From Lucinisca nassula (Eukaryota; Mollusca; Bivalvia; Lucinida; Lucinidae): a stretch of 64,000 bases of DNA. The stretch covers positions 62,001-126,000 of the forward strand of contig CAUZLF010000760.1 in the NCBI GenBank assembly GCA_963580285.1, in the 5' to 3' direction. Positions 22,807 through 34,164 of this stretch are shown here, one piece after another (the stretch's first letter is position 1; every line of letters begins with the position of its first letter). The position numbers and the translations under genes are program-made. The notes under the pieces were generated by a model. It searched no databases and was not told where the DNA came from. It worked only from the letters and a program-made list of their open reading frames with translations.

Positions 22807-23010
22807 GCTGTGGTGCAGCGGTAAAGCATCGGGTTTGAGATCGAAAGGTAGCCGGTTCGATCCTCACAAGCGCCACGTTATGTTTCCTTGAGCAAGAAAC
22901 TTTATCCACATTGCTTTGTACTGGTTCCTACCCAGGAAAAGAGGGTCACATGGAAGATTAGCACTAGTACTGTGTTACCCTCTATAAATAAGGTCGATTA
23001 TTATTTATTA
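22807..23010 (+). mobile_element. tRNA-derived SINE
   Basis: The head reads GCTGTGGTGCAGCGGTAAAG (A-box region) followed 40 bases later by GGTTCGATCC (B box), an internal RNA polymerase III promoter. A non-tRNA body follows and ends in an AT-rich TTATTATTTATTATTTT tail. A 27-bp family C stretch at 22780-22806 recurs at 23771-23797, one mismatch apart, so it may be a target duplication that also spans the tandem repeats at 23040-23765. Confidence 0.7.
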
Positions 23011-23039
23011 TTTTAAACTTCTTATAAATATTAATCAGT

Positions 23040-23765
23040 ATTACAGGACGTGCAGAGCACAAGAACTATTACTCTCGCATTTATACTTTTTGAGTTATCT
23101 CCCTTGGAAGTTTGTCGGTATGTATGTATGGGCAAATCGTGTCCGGCCAATAACTTTCTTATTTTTAGATGGATTTTGAAATTACTTGGCAGAAATATTA
23201 ACCACCATAAGACGATGCGCATGAGGCAGGTCGGTACCTCAAAGGGGCCATTTTTCGTGTTTGGTCAATAACTTTCTTATTTTTAGATGGATTTTGTAAT
23301 TACTTGGAAGAAATGTTAACCACCATGATACGATGTGTTGCTTGCATGACTCAGGTTGGTACCTCAAAGATCAGGGTCATACTTAGAGGTCAAAGGTAAA
23401 AAAGGGGCCTTTTTCGTTTTTTGTTTTGTCAATAACTTTTTTATTGTTAGATAGAATTTGAAATTACTGGGCAGAAATGTTTACTACCATGAGACGATGT
23501 GTCGCTCGCATGATTCAGGTTGGTACCTCAAAGGTCAAGGTCATACATAGAGGTCAAAGGTCAAGAAAGGGGCCTTTTTTCGTGTTTGCACAATACCTTT
23601 CTTATTTTTAGATGGATCTTGAAATTGCTTGGCAGAAATGTTAACCACCATGAGACGATGCGTTGCGCGCATGACCCAGTTTGGTACCTCAAAGGTCAAG
23701 GACATACATAGAGGTCAAAGGTTAAAAAGGGGCCTTTTTGTGTTCGGTCAATAACTTACTTATGT
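23040..23765. repeat. Tandem repeat, unit about 160 bp
   Basis: Units share GGGGCCTTTTTCGTGTTTGG, CAATAACTTTCTTATTTTTA, GATGGATTTTGAAATTACTT, TTAACCACCATGAGACGATG and GGTACCTCAAAGGTCAAGGT. Unit starts at the GATGGATTTTGAAATT phrase are near 23168, 23287, 23453 and 23611. No gene is seen. Confidence 0.85.
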
Positions 23766-23770
23766 TTAGA

Positions 23771-23890
23771 GGGCTTGAGATGTCACTTCATCTCAATTTC
23801 GGGTAAAAGTCCCTAAAAATTGGAAGCAACGTATCCAAAATGACCCATACAGTGTTGACGGGGACGTTAAGCCTCAAATCAAACAAAATA
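23771..23890 (-). repeat. Family C copy, minus orientation
   Basis: It runs from GGGCTTGAGATGTCACTTCA to GTTGACGGGGACGTTAAGCC and TCAAATCAAACA. It may be the other half of the copy at 22590-22806, separated by the 22807-23770 insert. Confidence 0.75.
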
Positions 23891-24151
23891 AAACAAACAC
23901 ATCGCATAGTGGGGTCGGGAGATGGTACTCTGTATTTTGCCTGCTACACAAGCTTTGCCCCGGCATCTAATGACGACCAAATATACCAAGACTGACAATG
24001 TTACCCCAGAATTTAAGCTCATGTAACTGGCTAAATGGCCTTGACCTAAAAATCTTTTTCTCTAAAACCCAAAGAAACACTAAAAAATGAAAATCTAAAC
24101 AATAAAAATTCAGAGTACGCCCCACCCCATATTTTGCCTTGGACAATGTTC

Positions 24152-24292
24152 AAAGTAAAACTAAAACAAAGATCAGGAATCGATACAATTAACTTAGCCC
24201 ACCCATCAAAGACACCAAAGGGAAAGAAACACAAACATGAAGCGACCGAACCATAATGGAAACCTAAACAAAGGAAGGCCAAATCTGGCCAG
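24152..24292 (-). mobile_element. Penelope-like element 3' tail fragment
   Basis: AAAACAAAGATCAGGAATCG, CACCCATCAAAGACACCAAA and AGCGACCGAACCATAATGGA match the tail family. It lies just before the first GATATC-rich array. Confidence 0.78.
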
Positions 24293-24339
24293 ACCATAAT
24301 TTATAGCTTTTTAGGGGATACAGTTTCTATTTATTAATA

Positions 24340-25090
24340 TAATTCGAATTAGGGATATCCATGTTTCGATTTAATGATATCAATAATTCAGCCCCATTAT
24401 TGATATCTATAATTCAAATTAAAGATATCCATAATTCTAATTATTGATATCATTTAATCGAATAATAGATATAAATAATTCAGTTCTATTTATTGATGTC
24501 ATTAATTCTAATTATTGATATCATAAAGTCGAATTATAGATATCAAAAATTTAATTATGGATATCCATATATCATTTGAATTACTTATATCATAAATACG
24601 AATTATTGATATCCATATATAGGATACATGATATCAACAAATCTGACTTATTTATTGATATCAATTATTGGAATAAGTGATATCCAAATTTCTCCACGGA
24701 GACTCAAGTATTGATGCACATATTATTTATAGAAATCCATAATTAGACTCATTGATATCAATAAATGGGGCGAATAATTGATATATATTATTCGAATAAT
24801 TGATATCATTTATTCAAATACAAGATATCTAAATATCTAAAGGATTTATGGATATCATTATTATTAATTGTTGATATCATTAATTCTATATAATGATATC
24901 AATAATCAGAATTTTTGATATCAATTAATTGGCTGAATAAATGACATATATAATCTGAATAAATGGTATCCATAAATAGATTAATTGATATCAATAATTG
25001 AGATTTAAGATATCAATGAATCAATCAGAATTATTGATATCTATAAATCGAATAATAGATATCAATTACCTGATTTGTGGATATCCATAA
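24340..25090. repeat. GATATC-rich palindromic array 1
   Basis: More than 20 GATATC hexamers, mostly as TGATATCA/T or GGATATCC, recur every 25-30 bp in AT-rich DNA with ATAATTCGAATTATTGATAT-like spacers. The array follows a head segment (about 23930-24120) with TTTTGCCTGCTACA and GCCCCGGCATCTAA. The same head precedes array 2. No coding sequence is seen. Confidence 0.88.
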
Positions 25091-25109
25091 TTCTTTAAGG
25101 GTGGGGCGC

Positions 25110-25320
25110 AATTCTGTAAGTATGTCATTTATCCTTTGTCCTGCTGAATAGTTAAATAAGCAAGCAACACCCATTATCAGACATCAGCCAATCAGATTAC
25201 TTGATATGTTATAGTCATTCGTTTGACAAACTGCATCACAAACATTGTAGATCCTGATGAGATTGCTTCTTCAGAAGCCATCTGATCAGTATTTACACTG
25301 TTTGCAAAGACAGGGGTTAT
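25110..25320. mobile_element. Diverged relative of the piggyBac-like MITE
   Basis: It shares TCCTGCTGAATA near the left, then CATTGTAGATCCTGATGAG, CTTCAGAAGCCATCTGATC and ACACTGTTTGCAAAGACAGG with the element at 29324-29516. The terminal CCC/GGG ends are eroded. Confidence 0.65.
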
Positions 25321-25324
25321 CACT

Positions 25325-25470
25325 ATTTTTTTAGACATTGCTTCTAGTTTTGTGGGACGTCAATCCGGCATTGAGATGAATGACGTCTCAACCCCTGCTA
25401 AATTTATATGTAGGGACGGTCTGACTCGCACCACTTGGCCGGAGTAGGCTTATAGACCATCTTAGTGGTT
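25325..25470 (+). repeat. Family C copy, left part
   Basis: TTTTGTGGGACGTCAATCCG through GGTCTGACTCGCACCACTTG to CTTAGTGGTT. It continues after the inserted TIR element as GTCGGTTTCAGCCCTGCATG (27130-27215). Confidence 0.75.
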
Positions 25471-25472
25471 TA

Positions 25473-27127
25473 ATACCGGTGTTAGATAATATTTTGACCC
25501 GTGTAATATTTTGACCCGCGGGTCAATATATTACAGTAATATTTTGACCCCCCCCCCCCCCCCTATAATATTTTGACCCGCCCCTAAAACTTCAGCAAAA
25601 TAAATCAGAAGTGGACTTTTATCGATAAATAGGTATTGACAAGATAAGAAATGGGTATTGCAAGGAGTCTATTGCAGATCTGACAACATGGGTAGGGGGG
25701 TCAAAATATTATAGCTATAATTAAATGACCCCCCCCCCCAACAATACATATCTTTTTTCAACAAAGGAAATGGACTCAAAATAATAGTAATGGACAATAA
25801 TAACAACAGATTATTTCACATTTGACAAAATTAATGCGGAATAATATTCTCTTTTGAAATGGGTGTTGCTGCCAAGAAAGGGGGGGGGGGTCAAAATATT
25901 ATAGCTATAATAATTTGACCCCCCCCCCCATTTCAGGTCATTAAGTTACAACCCCTCCCACATACTGAACCTTACTGAATATAGTGTATTACAAGCCATC
26001 TAATTCAATTAAAAGTTTAATCTATTGAGTGAACTCAAATGCCAGTATATCAATAACAGATAATAAGGGTGGGTCATTTTATTATAGCTATAATAATTTG
26101 ACCCTCCCCCAAATTCAAGTCATTAAGTAACAACCCCTCCCACATACTGAACCTTACTGAATATAGTCTATTTCTAGCCATATAAAGCAATAGAAGTTTT
26201 AATTTAACTGTGTGAACTCAAATACCAGTACACTAATTACAAATAGTAAGGGTGGGTCATTTTATTATAGCTATAATAATTTGACCCCACCCCCCCCCCC
26301 CCCCGCGCCAATTTCAAGTCATTAAGTAACAACCCCTCCCACATACTGAACCTTACTGAATATAGTCTATTTCTAGCCATATAAAGCAATTTAAGTTTTA
26401 ATTTAACTGTGTGAACTCAAATACCAGTACACTAATTACAAATAGTAAGGGTGGGTCATTTTATTATAGCTATAATAATTTGACCCCCCCCCCCCCCCCC
26501 TTATTTCAAGTCATTAAGTTACAACCCTCCCACATACTGAACCTTACTGAATCTAGTGTATTACAAGCCATCTAATTCAATGAAAAATTTAATTAATTGA
26601 ATGAACTCAAATACCAGTATATCAATAACAGATAAAAAGGGTGGGTCATTTTAATATAGCTATAATAATTTGACCCCCCCCCCCCCCACGTGCATAGGCT
26701 GGTTCTCTCAATACCATTTTAGTCATGTGTTATTATTTATCTTTTTTTCTTTATTTCTGTTATTTTTTATCTTTTTTTTTGCTGCTTTTTAGCCATTTCC
26801 CTTTAAACATGATTGCCCTTTCTTATATATTATAGTCAATCTTCTTGCTGTAGATTTTCAGATCTAGAACTATCCCACCCCACCCCTCAGACACTGCCCA
26901 AGTGTAAAAATCAGCAGGAAAAACCACCACAATTGTCATAGTTTTACTGCTTAACAGTTACCTCACCATATTTGGTCATTTAAATGTAACTTTTGTGAAG
27001 TTAGGGGGTCAAAATATTATAGGGGGGGGGGTCAAAATATTATAATAATATATTGACCCACGGGTCATAATATTATGACTCGCGGGTCACTTTTTAGGCA
27101 GGTCAAAATATTATATGACACCGGCAT
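25473..27127. mobile_element. TIR element with palindromic AT hairpins between C/G runs
   Basis: It sits inside a family C copy. The ends ATACCGGTGTTAGATAATAT (left) and the reverse complement of ATATTATATGACACCGGCAT (right) match over about 28 bp, and both are flanked by TA. Inside, five to six units of about 190 bp carry the palindrome GGTCATTTTATTATAGCTAT / AATAATTTGACC (for example at 26070, 26256, 26449 and 26638). Each is bounded by poly-C or poly-G runs. Units also share AAGTAACAACCCCTCCCACA and TGAACCTTACTGAATATAG. No protein is encoded. Confidence 0.8.
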
Positions 27128-27129
27128 TA

Positions 27130-27215
27130 ATGTGCTGTCGGTTTCAGCCCTGCATGAAAACGTCAAGCAGCCCAATCGATCTCTCCTAGACCCGCTGGGC
27201 GGCTGTCGCTCCATT
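27130..27215 (+). repeat. Family C copy, right part
   Basis: GTCGGTTTCAGCCCTGCATG, AAGCAGCCCAATCGATCTCT and CCCGCTGGGCGG match the end of family C. Confidence 0.7.
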
Positions 27216-27387
27216 AAAATTAGAACTAGGATGTCTAAAATAGAGTGTGGCACATTTTTGTAAATGATAGGGTCGCTCTTGATGAGTTGTGCTGTTTGTT
27301 GAAACCTGATACATACATATCAATTGGGCCTTATGGCTTCAAGTATGGATTTTACAGTCACTAAATCTGGACACATCCCATTGTGGG

Positions 27388-27450
27388 GTGGTGGTGGTGG
27401 TGGTGGTTGTATGTGTTTGTGTGTGTGTGTGTGTGGGGGGGGGGGGGGTA
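27388..27450. repeat. Compound microsatellite
   Basis: (GGT)n, then (TG)n, then a poly-G run of about 12. It directly precedes the second copy of the head segment (TTTTGCCTGCTACA at 27459). Confidence 0.95.
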
Positions 27451-27689
27451 CACTGAATTTTGCCTGCTACATAGGTTGGGCCCCGGCATCTAAAGGTGAC
27501 CCGAAACAATACCGAGACTGACAATGTGTCATAAAGAATTCCAGCCCTTGTAAGAAGGAAAATTCAGTGTTCGCCCCTCCCCTGGGAGTCACAAGTGTTC
27601 TGAAGTTTAGAGACTGGGCACAGATGAAAGACGACAGATTTTACTTGACATTGTTAAAGTGTTAATGACTAGAAGATCCATATACGCAA

Positions 27690-28125
27690 GCATTTAATTG
27701 TATTAAAAGATATCAAATATTCTGAGATTTTTGGATATCTAAAATTATATTTAATGATATCAGTAATTAGATTTATGGATATCTGTAATCTAATTATCGA
27801 TACCATTCAAAGGTCTGAAATATAGATATCACAATTTCAATAATGTATATCAAAAATATATATCAGGGATATCAAAAAATGTAATTATTGATATCATAAA
27901 ATCTTCTTCAATATTTTATATCTATAAATCAAATAGAAGATATCTTAAATCGAATAATAGATATCTTTAATCGAAATTATAGATATCATTAAACATAAAA
28001 TTGATATCATAAAATGAATAATAGATAGCTAATATTATTTATAGATATCTAATAATATTTATGGATATCCAATATTTTTATTATAGATATCATGAATTTT
28101 ATTTATAGATATCTAGAAATTGTAT
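27690..28125. repeat. GATATC-rich palindromic array 2
   Basis: The pattern is that of array 1: about 14 GATATC hexamers in AT-rich DNA, with spacers such as AATCGAATAATA. A head segment at 27455-27600 matches that before array 1. The two are diverged copies of one repeat structure. Confidence 0.85.
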
Positions 28126-28635
28126 TAAATAGTAAAACGGCACCCCTGCCACAGATGCAATTTGGTTTAAATCGAGTATGTGTCTTTATACGATATGTTG
28201 TTTGTTAAAATAAACAAGACACCGACAACAACGGACGACAGATCAATGCCCATATAAAATTTGGTTAGAATATCCAGATATCTTTACATAAAGGTTTGAT
28301 TTAATTGTTTGTATGATCTTGCTGTAACATGTAACACTATGGTTCATAATAGCTGGTATATGTGCACAGTGTGTATAAGTGTGTGTATGAAACACACATT
28401 TTTGACTCAGGGTTTAGTCGCACATGGCTCACAGCGTCGGTTAAATCCTGACGAGTGGAATGTGGTTCACAACGTAGGTTACATAATTTCGTTTTATTTT
28501 TACCTTAAAAGGCATGAATATACCCATAAAAGGAGTGTTCAATATGAACACCAAATATGGGTGTCCACTTTAAAACGAAGTGTTCACTACGAGGCTTAGC
28601 TTCATATGAAAGGCCTCACAATGCTATCAACCCGA

Positions 28636-28638
<3 letters not shown>
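28126..28638. other. No recognisable gene
   Basis: I see no element or exon that I can support. The stretch is AT-rich and looks single-copy within the window. Confidence 0.5.

Positions 28639-28688
<50 letters not shown>
28639..28688. repeat. (CA)n microsatellite
   Basis: About 25 uninterrupted CA dinucleotides. Confidence 0.98.
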
Positions 28689-28811
28689 ACTGCACCACAG
28701 CGCTCCACAAATACTCCAGCACTCCATTACTTAGGATCATTATACTAAATTCAATGTAATTATTGCAGATGCCCCAGTGTAATTCTCAAGAAGTATATTT
28801 GATATCAGGTA

Positions 28812-29320
28812 CCAGTTGTTCAAAACTAAAGTCGCCGTAAGTTAACATATATACTAGTACATGGAATTAAAAAAAATTGATCATTTAATGAGGCAATTAT
28901 GCTAGTATTTTTGCTGAAAATGTGTGAGTAGCTTTTGCATTTGCAAAAGCTTCTCACATTTTTTTTCTGCAAAAATACCTGAGTATTAGATTTTGTACTT
29001 GCTAGAACTATTAACAACTTGACCACTAACAGGCTTGTTAAGCTAACAATGTTTTGAACAACTGGCTACAGGAGCGAGTTGACCAAAGCATCGTTAGCTT
29101 AACGAGCTTGTTAGTGGTCATATTGTTAACTTTCTAGCAAGTTTAATATTTAAAAGTTTGGTATTTTTGCTGAAAAGATGTGAGCAGCTTTTGCATACGC
29201 AAAAGCTGCTCACATTTTTTCAGCAAAAATATTAGCATATTTGCTGTAATACATGATCAAAGATTTAATGGTAAGTTATCTACCGACGTCGTTAGTTTTA
29301 AACTACTGGCCCCAGTTGTT
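28812..29320. mobile_element. Foldback element with nested hairpins
   Basis: The outer ends CCAGTTGTTCAAAACTAA and the inverse of TTAGTTTTAAACTACTGG pair across the element. Each half holds a further hairpin: GCTTTTGCATTTGCAAAAGC near 28932 and GCTTTTGCATACGCAAAAGC near 29190, each inside TATTTTTGCTGAAAA / TTTTCAGCAAAAATA arms. A third pair, CACTAACAGGCTTGTTAAGC and GCTTAACGAGCTTGTTAGTG, lies near the centre. No gene is present. Confidence 0.8.
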
Positions 29321-29323
29321 TAA

Positions 29324-29516
29324 CCCTTATCCTGCTGAATAAATTATTTAGTTACACCCATTTCAGACTTTGAACCAATTAGATAATTTGATATAATTTA
29401 TTCCTGCAAATTCAAAAATTGAATGTCAAACAGTGTAGATCCTTCTTCAGAAGCCATCTGATCTGGATCTACACTGTTTGCACAGATAGGGGTTGTCGTG
29501 GACAGCAGGATAAGGG
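29324..29516. mobile_element. piggyBac-like MITE with TTAA target site
   Basis: CCCTTATCCTGCTG at the left and its exact inverse CAGCAGGATAAGGG at the right are flanked by TTAA (29320-29323 and 29517-29520). TTAA duplication and CCC...GGG ends are the signature of piggyBac-type elements. At 193 bp it has no transposase and needs one supplied in trans. Confidence 0.85.
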
Positions 29517-29598
29517 TTAACATGGTTTGGGATTTGGAACCCAACAATAGTGTTATAAAGAGGTTGTTGTGTTGTGTATTCTCAATGCATTTTTTCAG

Positions 29599-29685
29599 GT
29601 ACATTCAGCCAATAGTTGGGAGTCAGCGGATTTAGGTGATGATGATAGAAAGAAGAAATTCCTCAAACTAATGGGAGCCTCGAAG
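29599..29685 (+). CDS. SMAP: Exon of a small acidic protein (SMAP family) gene
   Basis: This is a coding exon of 87 nt (29 codons, phase 0 at both ends). It is preceded by a pyrimidine tract and AG (TTTTTCAG) and followed by the donor GTATG. It encodes SWESADLG and KKKFLKLMGASK, the start of the conserved core of the small acidic protein family (human C11orf58/SMAP). The next exon (50129) continues the domain in the correct order. The family's role is poorly defined: short, acidic, possibly nuclear. The first and last exons are not seen. It is the only host protein recognised in the window. Confidence rests on two collinear exons with good splice sites. Confidence 0.82.
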
Positions 29686-29795
29686 GTATGCCTTTTCCCA
29701 GTAACCATCTGGCACGAGGATGAATCATATTAACGCTTAGGAATCTGAGTAAACTTTTCAGCAGACCACATTTTGAAATATTTTTCTAGCTTTTT

Positions 29796-32700
29796 AGCTC
29801 ACCTGTCACATAGTGACAAGGTGAGCTTTTGTGATCACATTTTGTCTGTCGTGCGTGCGTCCATGCGTGCGTGTGTGCATCCGTAAACAATTTCAAATAA
29901 GTTTATCTCTAATACCCCATGGCCGAAATTTCATGAGAAGCATCATCAGGTAGGGGGATAGGCTCCATAAGGTTTTTGGGCTGATCAGATGGGAATTCTG
30001 GTTGCCATGGAAACAAAAACATAGACTTATAATGGGGAAAACGACGTCTCCACTTTTTCTCGGCCATTTCTGAACCGATCTTCATCAAACTTGCAGATAA
30101 CCAGGAGGGGCTTACAGTCTATGTCGAGTTCGAATTTGGGCTGCATGGGACAAACAGCTTTGGAGTTACCTGCCCTTGAGCATAAATATAAGTAAAAATG
30201 GTGTCTCAAGCTTTTCTCAGCTGTTTATGATCTGATCTTTGTGCAACTTTTCATAAACAAGGACAAGCATAAAATCTCTGAGGAGTTCGAGTTTGGTATG
30301 AACCTGACCAGCGGTTTTTCAGTTACATCCCCTTGAGCGTGAAAAATATTCCCATTGACTTATAATGGGGAAAACAACGTCTCCACAGTTTTTTTCGGCC
30401 ATTTCTGATCAGATCTTCATCAAACTTGCAGATAACCAGGAGGGGCTTACAGTCTACGTCAAGTTCATATTTGGGATGCATGGGACAGACAGCTTTGGAG
30501 TTACCTGCCCTTGAGCATAAATATATGTGAAAAATGGTGTCGCCAGCTTTTCTCAGCCGTTTATGATCTGATCTTTTGGAATTTGGGTTGAATCTGACGA
30601 GCGTTTTCAGTTATATCACCCTGAGCATGAAAAAATTTTCCCATAGACTTATAATTGGGGAAAACGACGTCCCCACTTTTTCTCCGCCATTTCTGATCCG
30701 ATCGTCATCAAACTTGCAGATAATCAGGAGGGGCTTACAGTCTACGTCGAGTTCGAATTTGGGCTGCACGGGACAAATAGCTTTGGAGTTATCTGCCCTT
30801 GAGCATAAATATAAGTGAAAAATGGTGTCTCCAGCGTTTATGATCTGATCTTTTTGTAACTTTTCATAAACGAGGACCAGCATAAACTCTCGGACGAGTT
30901 TGAGTTTTGTTTGAATCTGACCAGCGGTTTTCCAGTTACATCCCCTTGAGCGTGAAAAATTTCTCCATAGACTTATAATGGGGAAAAACGAAGTCTCCAC
31001 TTTTTCTCAGCCATTTTTGATCCGATCTTCATCAAACTTGCAGGTAACCAGGAGGGGCTTACAGTCTACGTCGAGTTTATATTTGGGATGCATGGGACAA
31101 ACAGCTTTGGCGTTACCTGCCCTTGAGCATAAATATAAGTGAAAAATGGCGTCTCCAGCTTTTCTCAGCTGTTTATTATCTGATCTTTTTGTAACCTTTC
31201 ATAAACGCAAAACAAGCATAAAATCTTGGACGAGTTGGAATTTGGGTTGAATCTGACAAGTATTTTTTTCAGTTACATCCCCTTGAGCGTGAAAAAATTT
31301 TCCCATAGACTTATATTGGGGGAAAATGACGTCCCCACTTTTTCTCCGCCATTTCTGATCCGATCTTCATCAAACTTGCAGATAACCAGAAGGGGCTTAC
31401 AGTCCATATCGAGTTAGAATTTGGGCTGCACCAGGCAAATAGCGTTTGAGTTACCTGCCCTTGAGCATAAATATAAGTGGAAAATGGTGTCTCCAGCTTT
31501 TCTCAGCCGTTTATGATCTGATCTTTTTGAAACTTTTCATAAACGAGGACAAGCATAAACTCTCGGACGAGTTCGAATTTGGTTTGAATCTGACCAGCGG
31601 TTTTCCAGTTACATCCCCTTGAGCGTGAAAATTTTTCCCATAGACTTATAATGGGGAAAACGACATCTACACTTTTTCTCAGCCATTTCTGATCCGATCT
31701 TCATCAAACTTGCAGATAACCAGGAGGGCTTACAGTCTACGTCAAGTTTATATTTGGGATGCATGGGACAAACAGCATTGGAGTTATCTGCCCTTGAGCA
31801 TAAATATAAGTGAAAAATGGTGTCTCCAGCTTTATCAGCAGTTTATGATCTGATCTTTTTGTAACTTTTCATAAACGAGAACAAGCATAAAATCTTGGAC
31901 AAGTTCGAATTTGGGTTGAATCTGACGAGCGTTTTTTTTTCAGTTACATCCCCTTGAGCGTGAAAAAATTTTCCATAGACTTATAATGGGGGAAAACGAC
32001 GTCTCCACTTTTTCTCCGCCATTTCTGATCAGATCTTCATCAAACTTGCAGATAACCAGGAGGGCTTACAGTCTGCGTTGAGTTCAAATTTGGGCTGCAT
32101 GGGACAAACAGCTTCTGAGTTTCCTGCCCTTGAGCATAAATGTAAGTGAAAAATGGTGTCTCCAGCTTTTCTCGGCCGTTATTGATTGGATCATTTTGTA
32201 ACTTTTGGTAAAGAGGACAAGCATAAAATCTCGAGGGAGTTTGAAGTTGACTTGAATCTGACCAGTTGTGTTCCAGTTACATCTCCTTGAGTGTGAAAGA
32301 TTTTCCCATAGACTTACAATAGGAAAACGATGTCTCCAGCTTTTCTGGACCATTTCAAATCAGATCTTCATTAAACTTGCAGATAACCAGGAGGAGCATT
32401 CAGTCTATGATGAGTTTGAATTTGGGCCACGCAGGTCTAATGACTTCTGAGTTACCTGCCCTTGAGCATAAATATTAGCAAAAAATGGTGTATCCAGCTT
32501 TCCACAACCGTTTTTGATCTGATCTTTTTGTTACTTTTGGTAAACGAGGATAAGCATAAAATCTCTAATGTGTTTGATTTTGGCTTGAATCTGACCACCG
32601 GATTTCCAGTTACATCCCCTTGAGGGTGAAAAAATTTTCCCATAGACTTACAATGGGAAAACGATGTCTCCAACTTTGCTTGGCTATTTCTGACCTGACC

Positions 32701-33005
32701 TGCAGGCATCAAACTTCCAGATAACCGAGCTTACAGTCTATGTAGAGTTCGAATTTGGGCAGCATGAGACAAAAGGCTTTCAAATTACATGCCCTTGAAC
32801 ATATATATTAGTGAAAAATAGGGTCTCCAGCTTTTCTCGACCATTTCAAATCAGATCTTCATCAAACTTGCAGATAACCAGGAGGGGCATACAGTCTATG
32901 GTGAGTTTGAATTTGGGCCACGCAGGTCAAATGACTTCTGAGTTACCTGCCCTTGAGCATAAAGATTAGCAAAAATGGTGTATCCAGCTTTCCGCAACCG
33001 TTTTT
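29796..33005 (+). mobile_element. Element E2, left part: hairpin end plus type C core
   Basis: It starts AGCTCACCTGTCACATAGTG then ACAAGGTGAGCT, a hairpin, followed by GTCTGTCGTGCGTGCGTCC. The core is about nine units of about 330 bp (two sub-units each), sharing TTCATCAAACTTGCAGATAA, CCAGGAGGGGCTTACAGTCT, TTACCTGCCCTTGAGCATAA and CCCATAGACTTATAATGGGG. It is preceded by an oligo-T tract. Element E3 is inserted at 33006; the E2 core resumes at 46577. No protein is encoded; short open frames are reflections of the repeat unit. Confidence 0.8.
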
Positions 33006-34164
33006 ATGCCCCCAGCTTTGAAAAAGTTGGGGGGCATATTGCTTCTGGCTTGTTCGTTCGTTTGTTTGTTTGTTCGTTTGTTCGTTAGATTGTACGTTTG
33101 TCACGCTTTCTTCTGCATAGCATAACTTAAGAACCATGTATGCTAGTGTAGTGAAATTTCATATATGGTTTCCTCATGAAAAAATAGATGACCCATATTT
33201 TTTTCTTATCAGAATTATCTCCCCTTTTTGCATTATTTTCCTTTTAATTAAATAACATAGAAATCTCGTTAGCAAGATATCTCAAAAGTATTTGAGCTAG
33301 AGCCTTGATATTTGGTATACTGCTTGGGACTGAGGAGGAGATCACCTGATTAAATTTTCAACTAATTTAATGAAATTTTGTTAGAGTTATGGCCGTTTGC
33401 AATTTCTGGGCATTTAATTGTGTTGCTTTCTAGTGCATAGCATAACTTTATAACCATGTATGCTAGTGTTTTGAAATTTCATATATGGATTTCTCATGAA
33501 AAAATAGTTGACCCATATTTTTTTCTTTTCCGAATTATCTCCCCTTTTTGAGTTATTTCCCCTTTAATTAAATAACATAGAAATCTCGTTAGCAAGATAT
33601 CTCAGAAAGTATTTTAGCTGGAGCCTTGATATTTGGTATACTGATTTGGACTAAGGAGGAGATTACCTGATTAAATTTTCAACCAATCTAATGAAATTTT
33701 GGTAAAGTTATATCCCTTTGCAATTTCTGGCCATTTATTTGTGTTGCTTTCTAGTGCATAACTTAACTTTATAACCATGTATGCTAGTGTTTTGAAATTT
33801 CATATATGGATTTCTCATGAACAAATAGTTGACCCATATTTTTTTCTTTTCAGAATTATCTGCCCTTTTTGAGTTATTGCCTCTTTAATTAAATAACATA
33901 AAAATCTTGTTAGCAAGATATCTCAGAAAGTATTTTAGCTGGAGCCTTGATATTTGGTGTACTGATTTGGACTAAGGAGGAGATTACTGGATTAAATTTT
34001 CAACCAATTTAATGAAATTTTGTTAAAGTTATGGCCCTTTGCAATTCCTGGCCATTTATTTGTGTTGCTTTCTGGTGCATAACATAACTTTATAACCATG
34101 TATGCTAGTGTTTTGAAATTCCATATATGGTTTCCTCACGAAAAAAAAGTTGACCGCTGTTTTC
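33006..34164 (+). mobile_element. Element E3, left part: ATGCCCCC hairpin plus type D core
   Basis: The start ATGCCCCCAGCTTTG AAAAAGTTGGGGGGCAT folds as a hairpin. A (GTTC/GTTT)n stretch follows, then units of about 310 bp with AATCTCGTTAGCAAGATATC, GAGCCTTGATATTTGGTATA and AACCATGTATGCTAGTGT. It is interrupted by E4 (34165-39761) and E6 (40864-45997), and ends near 46576 in a small hairpin (GTGTTTTACAAACAC) followed by CTAGT. Hairpin plus CTAGT resembles a Helitron 3' terminus. Confidence 0.75.
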
